Shown here in pieces: positions 1 through 5,750 of a DNA stretch of 7,954 nt (positions within the stretch are counted from its first letter, which is position 1; each line of letters begins with the position of its first letter). A model generated the notes under the pieces. That model worked only from the letters and a program-made list of their open reading frames with translations, had not been told where the DNA came from and searched no databases. The stretch spans positions 1 through 7,954 of the forward strand of contig JAQIDD010000354.1 in assembly GCA_027858215.1 (NCBI GenBank), written 5' to 3'. The position numbers and the translations under genes were made by a program. The DNA is from Candidatus Delongbacteria bacterium (GTDB taxonomy: Bacteria; Bacteroidota; Bacteroidia; Bacteroidales; ML635J-15).

Positions 1-104
1 CATAATGTTTGAGTTCGAGGCCTGCGAAGTATTTAAAACCAAGGATTTTACTTTCGTAAATGACTGTTTTAAATACGAGCGTAACGAAGAAATCAGACAT
101 TATG
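1..104. repeat. Long imperfect inverted repeat, REP-like or MITE-like
   Basis: Two 39-nt arms (1-39 and 66-104) are inverted copies of each other around a 26-nt spacer. The outer 12 nt pair with one mismatch (CATAATGTTTGA against TCAGACATTATG). The inner 11 nt pair perfectly (GTATTTAAAAC against GTTTTAAATAC). The middle of each arm does not pair. Instead, both arms carry the same-orientation pattern CGAG-N5-CGAAG (CGAGGCCTGCGAAG and CGAGCGTAACGAAG). That pattern resembles the GAGCG..CGAAG type of intergenic repeat common in Bacteroidota, which is recollection and not a search. The element lies 37 nt beyond the 3' end of dacB. It could be a REP/BIME unit, a small MITE, or a structured 3' end. 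The left boundary is uncertain because the arm begins at the first base of the window. Confidence 0.7.
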
Positions 105-119
105 GACAGACACTAATTA

Positions 120-138
120 GTCTTCAATATCAGAAGAC
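120..138 (-). terminator. Possible hairpin at the 3' end of dacB
   Basis: GTCTTC (120-125) and GAAGAC (133-138) form a perfect 6-bp stem with a 7-nt loop, beginning a few bases beyond the dacB stop codon. No U-run follows on the minus strand (the next bases are TAATTAG), so this is at best a weak intrinsic terminator. It may act together with the larger inverted repeat at 1-104. Confidence 0.25.
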
Positions 139-141
139 CCT

Positions 142-1551
142 TTAATATCTTGAGAATACGTCTTCAAAAAAGTTTTCCTGTATGTTGCGGATGTTACCCG
201 ATTCATCAGCATACCGGTTGATCATGCTCACAACAATCACTTCTTTTCCGCTTTTGGTTTCCAGGTAACCGGCATAACAATTTACTCGCTTGATGCTACC
301 TGATTTTCCGTGGAATTTAGATTGGAAATCATAATTCCGGCCAAAGTATTTCAGGGTGCCGGATTCACCACTTACAGGTAATGATTTTTTAAATTGATCA
401 GCGTATTTTGAATCAGACATGTACTTCAAAATATAAGCCATCTGATAGGCTGACACCTGGTTGAAGCCTGATAAACCACACGCATCTTCCAATGCCATGC
501 CTTCAGTTCTCAATCCTTTTTCATTCCAATAGCTTATGAGGTTTTGTAAGGCTTCATCCATGATGCGTTTTTCACTGAACAATAAGCCGATCATATTGGC
601 ATACAAATTTATGCTTTTGTAATGTGTAAGCTTGATCAGGTCTTGCAGGGGAGGCGATTCCAATGTATGAATGGTTTCTGTTTTTGAGGAAGGCATGCCG
701 GTAGTGGCATTACCTGACACGTTGATGCCGTTTTTCACAAGCTCATCCTTCAGGTGTTTGGCAGCTAACAATGCAGGATTTGGGATAGCGCCTTTGATGA
801 TGTATTTGTTATAGCCGGCAGGAAGCGTTCCGCGAACTATCCGTTGTTTTGTGCCGGGAATACCAAAAATATAGGCTTGATCACCTCCACCATCTGCTGC
901 TTTTACTTCATTCTGAAATTCAATTTCAAGGTCAGCAGGTGTAATTTTATTTATTTTTGTTGCATCACCGGCTTTATTGCCTGTATCAAAACTCAGTTGA
1001 TAGGTGTTTTCGTAAATATTAAGCAACGAAGGCGATGCCCCGTAATAATTGGCAATGTCTTCCCAAATCCAGGTGCGAGGGATTTTATTCAGTAAGTCCT
1101 GATTTTCTGATCCAACAATATTTCCGTCAATTTCCTGAATGCCTGCTTCTTCAATGGCATCAGACCATCTTTTTAAAAATGAAAATGGGGTGTAATAATG
1201 ATTCTTAAAACGTATTGCCCCCAGGGCAGGATCACCGCCACCAAGGATATATACATCGCCGTGCAAAACGCCGTCTTCTGTTTGTTTTCTTATGGCCAGG
1301 CTTGTTTCAAAACAATGCTCCGGGCCAAATTTATCCATGGCTGCAGCCGTTGCCACAATTTTCATGGTCGAAGCCGGGGTCATGCTTACATGCTCTCTGT
1401 GTGCATCAAGGGTTTTTCCAGTCCTGGCATCCATTACGATATAGGATACCCCGGCAGTTTGTAATTCAGGAACTATATCCAGAGCCTGGGAAAAAGTACC
1501 TGTATAAGTAAACAACAGTGATGCGATAATCAGCAGTCTTGTGGTATTCAT
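142..1551 (-). CDS. dacB: D-alanyl-D-alanine carboxypeptidase/endopeptidase (PBP4/DacB type)
   Basis: A 469-residue exported penicillin-binding protein of peptidase family S13. These enzymes remove the terminal D-Ala of peptidoglycan stem peptides or cleave cross-links in the periplasm. The N-terminus (about residues 1-23) is a signal peptide: a short start with Arg5, a hydrophobic stretch, then a likely cleavage site near TFSQA. The three active-site motifs are present in order: SxxK as S61-T-M-K64 after a Pro-Ala, SxN as S313-I-N315, and KSG at 416-418 in place of the usual KTG. The family's GGGDP segment is at 104-108. The large insertion between SxxK and SxN is characteristic of PBP4-type enzymes. 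The box usually written DGSGLS reads D-A-C-G-L-S (356-361). The ATG at 1551 gives a proper signal peptide and no Shine-Dalgarno is seen. It is monocistronic as far as visible, separated by 270 nt from the upstream radical SAM gene. Confidence 0.95.
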   Translation of the reverse strand: MNTTRLLIIASLLFTYTGTFSQALDIVPELQTAGVSYIVMDARTGKTLDAHREHVSMTPASTMKIVATAAAMDKFGPEHCFETSLAIRKQTEDGVLHGDVYILGGGDPALGAIRFKNHYYTPFSFLKRWSDAIEEAGIQEIDGNIVGSENQDLLNKIPRTWIWEDIANYYGASPSLLNIYENTYQLSFDTGNKAGDATKINKITPADLEIEFQNEVKAADGGGDQAYIFGIPGTKQRIVRGTLPAGYNKYIIKGAIPNPALLAAKHLKDELVKNGINVSGNATTGMPSSKTETIHTLESPPLQDLIKLTHYKSINLYANMIGLLFSEKRIMDEALQNLISYWNEKGLRTEGMALEDACGLSGFNQVSAYQMAYILKYMSDSKYADQFKKSLPVSGESGTLKYFGRNYDFQSKFHGKSGSIKRVNCYAGYLETKSGKEVIVVSMINRYADESGNIRNIQENFFEDVFSRY

Positions 1552-1821
1552 AATGCGTTCATTTTTAGAGTATAAATGTAATCTTTATTAAACGCTTATT
1601 AAAATGGATTGCAAAAACTTATTCACATAATTTTCAACATCAAATCATGCGTTAAAAACAGATTATTAATAAATTAAATCAATAACGAGTCCAGTCTGAA
1701 AAATCAAAAAAATAAAAAATGCACCACGTCAGTCAGATACTTATGGATCTGAATTTCTGTATTATAAGCTTTTTGACAGGTTGAACCTTCGTGGGAAGGC
1801 AATGGTTTTTTCTGACCAGGT
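1552..1821. other. AT-rich intergenic region upstream of dacB
   Basis: This 270-nt gap separates the radical SAM stop from the dacB start, both genes being on the minus strand. It should contain the dacB promoter, but I find no exact TAnnTTTG box. The best match is TACATTTA (minus strand, 1580-1573), 21 nt before the ATG, with no good TTTG partner at the expected distance. The right end holds overlapping inverted repeats, listed separately. No credible small ORF or RNA gene was seen. Confidence 0.5.
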
Positions 1822-1825
1822 TCAA
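1781..1825. repeat. Overlapping inverted repeats at the radical SAM 3' end
   Basis: TTGAACCT (1781-1788) and AGGTTCAA (1818-1825) are perfect 8-nt inverted arms, the right one spanning the radical SAM stop codon. Inside lies a tighter hairpin, CCTTC-GTGG-GAAGG (1786-1799). The two structures share bases and cannot form together. On the plus strand the inner hairpin is followed by GGTTTTTT (1804-1811), giving a terminator-like shape for antisense transcripts. On the minus strand no U-run follows. A role in ending radical SAM transcription is plausible but unproven. Confidence 0.4.
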
Positions 1826-3327
1826 TAGTATTTCTCCCAAAAACGCGCTTCACGCATCAACGCAGACAGATGCTTTCTGAATTTTTCCGGGTCCAGCAGC
1901 GTTTTTCTTGTCTTTTCTGATGTTATGGAATCCCTGTCATTCAGATACGTCAACACATCATGCATGCTTTCGGTTTTTACCGGAGAAGAGGGTTTATCCA
2001 ACAGCTCCTCCCTGAGTATATTCAGGCTGTAATCCACATCAGACTGCATCGAAAAAACAGCGCTCATCACCTCATTCATCCGTTGAACAAGTGCATTTTC
2101 AATTTCTTTTTCTTTGGATACATAATCACCGTGTTGTTCCAGTATTTGCCGGTTCTTATCCCTGAAATACATCAGTTGTTCCTTCCATTCATTGAACACA
2201 CGGATGTTGTATGTGGCAGCAAAATTGTGCTTATCATGGGTAAAATCAATGGAATCATAATAAGCAAGCATCTCATCAATCTTATCAGGGTGATTTGCCC
2301 ACAGCGCATATTTCGAAGGCCGCTCGGCAAACGACAGGTTTAACCTGGCTTGTTTGTCGTTGCAAAATTGCACAATACCAGGCGTATCCTGCCAGTTCAG
2401 GCTTATCGGAGTATGAGAAATCGTCAGGTGATTATCTGTTAACTGGTTGAATTTATCAATATTCTGCATCACCACATCGAAATCCGCCCCTTTCCTGATC
2501 TGTTCAAAGCGTTCTTTGTTCAACGAATCCACAGAAACGGTTAAATCAAAACGGGTTGAAAGTAAGATTTGTTCAGTCCTGGCATTATAAATGGTTCCAT
2601 TGGTCACCGCTGACATTTTTATGTTCGGATTCAGTGCAATGACTTTATCCCATATTTTGTAGTAAATATCAATCAAAAAAGGTTCGCCACCGTAAAAATG
2701 CATCTCACGCAAGTGGGGAATAAATGCTTCCAGTTGCCTGATAAAATTATCATCATAAGGAGAAACCAGTGGCGGCAGATGTTCCCTGTTGGCCCTGATT
2801 TTGGAAGATTCCCTGCCCGAACACATCACACATTCAAGGTTGCAGGCATTGGACAGTTCAAGTTCCATGATTTTGGGATACATGCCTTTTTTCGTGTATG
2901 GATACGCATCTGCACGCATGGACGGCAATCCCTGGAAACGGTGCGCTTTGATTTGTTTTTCACAATAAGCACATCCCATGCTCAGATCATTATGTCGCAT
3001 GTGCTCCCGCATTGCTTCAGCCTTTTTACCAAACCAGATGCCTTTGATGCTTTGTTCGGGATATGTTCCCAGGACATTGTCATGTGAACGGCAGCAGGCA
3101 ATGGCTTCACCCGCAATGTTGAAAAACAGGTTCACAAAGGGATTGTAACAAAACAAGCGTTTGGCACCGTGAAAACGCCGTTTGTTATATGCCCGCATCA
3201 GTTTTGGAGGGATGGACCTGTATTTACCCCGGCTTGCGGGATATGGCAGCATAAGGCTTTTCAAACCATTATACCCTTCCCAGAGGGGAAGCAACAAATG
3301 TGCGTATTTTTCAAGCCTTGGCTTCAT
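1822..3327 (-). CDS. Radical SAM protein with N-terminal SPASM/twitch-like domain
   Basis: A 501-residue protein from the chosen ATG at 3327. The radical SAM CX3CX2C motif is C162-N-L-E-C166-V-M-C169, which would bind the 4Fe-4S cluster that cleaves S-adenosylmethionine. It is followed by a GGEP SAM-binding segment (213-216). Before the barrel, residues about 57-125 carry a SPASM/twitch-like pattern: C60, C78-C79 after a Gly-containing hydrophobic strand, a Leu-Gly turn, an Ile-Trp segment, then C119-A-Y-C122. This would hold an auxiliary Fe-S cluster. Auxiliary domains normally follow the barrel, so this order matches the 'N-terminal twitch radical SAM' family. The roughly 150-residue C-terminal tail looks helical, has few Cys and lacks a second SPASM. 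The substrate is unknown. An upstream in-frame ATG at 3426 would add 33 residues, but it lies inside the divergent glycosyltransferase gene and spans that gene's promoter, so I reject it. The neighbours suggest glycan- or peptide-modifying work (inference). Confidence 0.85.
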   Translation of the reverse strand: MKPRLEKYAHLLLPLWEGYNGLKSLMLPYPASRGKYRSIPPKLMRAYNKRRFHGAKRLFCYNPFVNLFFNIAGEAIACCRSHDNVLGTYPEQSIKGIWFGKKAEAMREHMRHNDLSMGCAYCEKQIKAHRFQGLPSMRADAYPYTKKGMYPKIMELELSNACNLECVMCSGRESSKIRANREHLPPLVSPYDDNFIRQLEAFIPHLREMHFYGGEPFLIDIYYKIWDKVIALNPNIKMSAVTNGTIYNARTEQILLSTRFDLTVSVDSLNKERFEQIRKGADFDVVMQNIDKFNQLTDNHLTISHTPISLNWQDTPGIVQFCNDKQARLNLSFAERPSKYALWANHPDKIDEMLAYYDSIDFTHDKHNFAATYNIRVFNEWKEQLMYFRDKNRQILEQHGDYVSKEKEIENALVQRMNEVMSAVFSMQSDVDYSLNILREELLDKPSSPVKTESMHDVLTYLNDRDSITSEKTRKTLLDPEKFRKHLSALMREARFWEKYY

Positions 3328-3376
3328 AATGCTGCAAGGTACAAAATTTCCATAATATAAGGAGTTCCTAAATACA

Positions 3377-3408
3377 TTTGAATTTCCGGCAGCCTTTCTG
3401 TATCTTTG
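3377..3408 (+). promoter_or_regulatory. Bacteroidota-type promoter for the DXD glycosyltransferase
   Basis: TTTG (3377-3380) and TATCTTTG (3401-3408) are separated by 20 nt. This is an exact match to the Bacteroidota vegetative promoter (-33 TTTG, N19-21, -7 TAnnTTTG). The -7 box ends only 4 nt before the ATG at 3413, so transcription should start at or within a couple of bases of the start codon, giving a leaderless or nearly leaderless mRNA. Confidence 0.75.
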
Positions 3409-3412
3409 TAGT

Positions 3413-4216
3413 ATGGATGTAAACAAGATTGTACATGGCCTGTGGATTGGTAATCAGCTTTCGTTTGTGGAAAAGCTGACCATCAAATCATTTCTTGATA
3501 AAGGGTTTGATTTCCATTTGTGGTTGTACAATCCGTTGATCACCTCTGTACCTGATGAAGTAAAAATACGGGACGCAGCCGAGATCATCCCCCGCCATGA
3601 TGTATTCAATTACAGGTTCAGAAACCAGTTTGGCCACGGGAAAGGCAGTTTTGCCGGGTTTTCAGATATTTTCAGATATAAACTCTTGTATGAATATGGT
3701 GGCTGGTGGACAGACATGGATGTGACATGCCTCAAAGCACCTGATTTTGATGATGACTATGTGTTTCGCACGCACCACACGCTCCCTCTGGTAGGCAACA
3801 TCATGAAAGTACCTCCCCGTTCTGATCTGATGAAATCATGTTATGAGGAAGCATCACAAAAAATCAATGAATACAACCGCGACTGGCACCTGCCGGTACA
3901 AATCCTGGCTGATAATGTAGAAAAATACGGATTGTCAACGCATATCAAAAATTTCAGCAATCAGGACAGTTGGGATGTGATACGCTTGATGCTGCGAAAA
4001 GACGTTGACATTCCCGAACACTGGTATTTCATTCACTGGGTAAATGAAGAGTGGCGCAGAAATAAAATCTCCAAACTCAGGACCATCAAAGGCTCTACCT
4101 TTGACAAATTGATTGAAGCGCATGACATCTACCACAAAAAAGCACGAAATTTTCGTAAACTCAGGCTGTTGTTCAGGGTAAGCCTGCCCGGGTATATACT
4201 CAACCGTTATTTTTAG
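3413..4216 (+). CDS. DXD-motif glycosyltransferase (GT32/Gly_transf_sug-like)
   Basis: A 267-residue soluble glycosyltransferase with a GT-A-type nucleotide-sugar site. The protein begins almost directly with the family's first strand (K-I-V-H-G-L-W-I-G, residues 5-13). The SDIFRY-L-Y-E-YGG-W-W segment (84-99) leads into the metal- and UDP-sugar-binding motif D101-M-D103, typical of capsular or LPS sugar transferases with the 'DXD sugar-binding region'. H208-W209 near the C-terminus fits the conserved late His/Trp region of these enzymes. The last 30 residues are rich in Lys/Arg and hydrophobics and could sit on the inner membrane (inference). Donor and acceptor cannot be read from sequence. 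The ATG at 3413 is supported by the domain starting at once and by the promoter just upstream. The gene diverges from the radical SAM gene with 85 nt between the two starts. Confidence 0.88.
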   Translation: MDVNKIVHGLWIGNQLSFVEKLTIKSFLDKGFDFHLWLYNPLITSVPDEVKIRDAAEIIPRHDVFNYRFRNQFGHGKGSFAGFSDIFRYKLLYEYGGWWTDMDVTCLKAPDFDDDYVFRTHHTLPLVGNIMKVPPRSDLMKSCYEEASQKINEYNRDWHLPVQILADNVEKYGLSTHIKNFSNQDSWDVIRLMLRKDVDIPEHWYFIHWVNEEWRRNKISKLRTIKGSTFDKLIEAHDIYHKKARNFRKLRLLFRVSLPGYILNRYF

Positions 4217-4545
4217 TTAATGACGTTGGCACTTTTAAAACATATGGTTGTGTTTCAAATGTTTCGTATCCTGCAAAAGTTTTGATCAAAACCAATTATT
4301 CAGTCATGGATATCACAGTTTTAACTGGTAGGTGAATACTGTCTTAGGATTTCTTTGCAGCTCCCTGATTGCCCTGTCTGTCGTGCATAGGTAGTGGTGG
4401 AAAGCAGGCCGGGACAATAGTAAGTAAATAAATTTCAAATATAGAATATCAAATGTAAAATGTTAAAGTTAAGACAAAACAGGAAAACAGTACGGTTACG
4501 AAGAAAAAATTACTTTGACATTTTTTATGTAGCATTCGATATTTA
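4217..4545. other. Convergent intergenic gap with a possible gene relic
   Basis: This 329-nt region separates the 3' ends of two glycosyltransferase genes. A 21-codon ORF (4220-4285) begins 3 nt after the upstream stop. A perfect palindrome lies at 4279-4292. A GC-richer island (about 4353-4418) can fold as a loose hairpin (ATTG-CCC at 4368-4374 with GGG-A-CAAT at 4411-4418) and lies within a minus-strand open frame that reads like protein. From 4419 to 4545 the DNA is strongly AT-rich, with quasi-repeated ATTTGAnAT-like words (about 4431-4475). I see no convincing intrinsic terminator for either flanking gene. Confidence 0.6.
4279..4292. repeat. Perfect 14-bp palindrome
   Basis: GTTTTGATCAAAAC is identical to its own reverse complement. 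It lies 62 nt after the stop of the DXD glycosyltransferase. With no central loop it is poor as an RNA hairpin, so a protein-binding site or coincidence are both possible. Confidence 0.5.
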
Positions 4546-5709
4546 TCATTTAATTCTATTGGCTCTTATCTGTTTCAATTTATCGTCATATAAGTTCACC
4601 ACCGTATCCCAGGCATAAATATCATCCAGTTTTTTAATTACCGACATGGGGATTGTATATTCAGTGTTAAATTTATCGTGATAAAACGATTCGATTTTTT
4701 CTGCCAGATCTGTTTCATCCTGTTGTTTTACAATGTCTCCGTTGACTCCCGGGTCAATAAGCTTTGTGTTGCGGCTTACATGAGTAACAATGACATACGT
4801 ACCACACGCAATGGCTTCCATGGTGGCCATACTCATCCCTTCATTCAGCGAAGGCAATACAACCAGCGATGCAGACTGGTAAGCATCTCGCATGGCTGAT
4901 TTATCCACCCATCCCTCAAAATGCACAAGCTCGGTGAGATCATGTTTTTTGACAAAGTGCTCCATTTTATGACGCAAGGGACCATCTCCAAGTATCCGAA
5001 CATGCAGTTCCGGTATTTTATCCCGCAGCAAGGCGATGGCGTTTAAAAAACTAAACGGGTCTTTTTGTTTCACCAGCCGCCCGGGAAACACAATCTCGAA
5101 CCGCTTGCGGCGTTTGGCATCATCAGCGTAAAAATAGGCTGCATTCCATCCGTTGGGTATCTGATGCACCAAATGTGTATTGCGTTTTCCAACAAAAAGT
5201 TTTGCATTTCTTTCCATATCATCGGATTGCACAAACAACGCTTTGCTCCTGAGCACAATACGCTTGATCCACCCATAGGTAAACATGTGATAGACCATCA
5301 TTTGCTTTGGGAAGAACCATGGGATATCATGGCCGTGGGACATCACCACATAATCGAGGTCAAATTTGAGTTTCATGGTGTATGCCACTTCCCCACAGGG
5401 CAATGCAAAATGTGCAAAACAAATATCGTAGCGTGTTTTCTCAAGGTGACGAGCCAGGAATTTCTTTGCCATGCGCATCCACGACAGCATTTCTACAGGG
5501 TTGGATTTAAACCGGTATTTGCGTTTTGATGACAAGCGCGTAACCTGCACCTTGTTTTGGATGGATGATACCTGGCAATCTTTATAACAAACCGTCAGCA
5601 CATGCACAACATGGCCTTTTGCAGCAAGCCCTTCGGCAATGTGCCTGGATATTTCACCAGCACCCCCACCCACGGGCGGGTATTCATAATTTAGCATCAG
5701 GATACGCAT
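4546..5709 (-). CDS. Glycosyltransferase family 4 (GT-B fold)
   Basis: A 387-residue, full-length GT4 enzyme that transfers a sugar from a nucleotide-sugar donor, probably to a lipid-linked or surface glycan on the cytoplasmic face. The N-terminal acceptor domain starts with the classic strand and glycine loop (M-L-N-Y-E-Y-P-P-V-G-G-G-A-G, 5-18). A linking S-H-G-H-D-I-P segment is at 124-130. The C-terminal donor domain begins near 205, with F-P-G-R-L-V-K-Q-K (208-216) supplying the phosphate-binding Arg211 and Lys216, then G-D-G-P (241-244). The EX7E motif is E290-G-M-S-M-A-T-M-E298. No signal peptide or TM helix is present. The start at 5709 gives the canonical N-terminus. It lies 41 nt after the exonuclease gene, so cotranscription is likely, although a weak promoter may also serve it. 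Donor and acceptor sugars are not identifiable. Confidence 0.93.
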   Translation of the reverse strand: MRILMLNYEYPPVGGGAGEISRHIAEGLAAKGHVVHVLTVCYKDCQVSSIQNKVQVTRLSSKRKYRFKSNPVEMLSWMRMAKKFLARHLEKTRYDICFAHFALPCGEVAYTMKLKFDLDYVVMSHGHDIPWFFPKQMMVYHMFTYGWIKRIVLRSKALFVQSDDMERNAKLFVGKRNTHLVHQIPNGWNAAYFYADDAKRRKRFEIVFPGRLVKQKDPFSFLNAIALLRDKIPELHVRILGDGPLRHKMEHFVKKHDLTELVHFEGWVDKSAMRDAYQSASLVVLPSLNEGMSMATMEAIACGTYVIVTHVSRNTKLIDPGVNGDIVKQQDETDLAEKIESFYHDKFNTEYTIPMSVIKKLDDIYAWDTVVNLYDDKLKQIRANRIK

Positions 5710-5717
5710 ACGGTGAG

Positions 5718-5749
5718 TAAAGGTATAAATTCTGAATTCATCAAAACAA
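5718..5749 (-). promoter_or_regulatory. Weak candidate promoter for the GT4 gene
   Basis: On the minus strand, TTG (5749-5747) is followed after 21 nt by TACCTTTA (5725-5718), one base off TAnnTTTG, ending 8 nt before the GT4 ATG. The spacing is at the upper limit and the last base of the -7 box is wrong. This may therefore be chance within a 41-nt operon gap. Confidence 0.3.
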
Positions 5750-5750
5750 T

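Noticed and set aside
1619..1627. TTATTCACA, one base off a DnaA box
   Set aside because: A single near-match in AT-rich DNA, with no cluster of boxes and no dnaA or dnaN nearby.
3334..3341. TACCTTGC on the minus strand as a -7 box for the radical SAM gene
   Set aside because: It departs from TAnnTTTG and has no TTG at the expected upstream distance.
4503..4534. ACAT/ATGT mini-hairpin and T-run after the GT4 stop as a terminator
   Set aside because: The stem is only 4 AT-rich base pairs and the T-run on the minus strand lies about 11 nt beyond it.
5065..5529. 154-codon plus-strand open frame
   Set aside because: It is antisense to the GT4 gene, has a His/Cys/Phe-rich composition and shows no domain.
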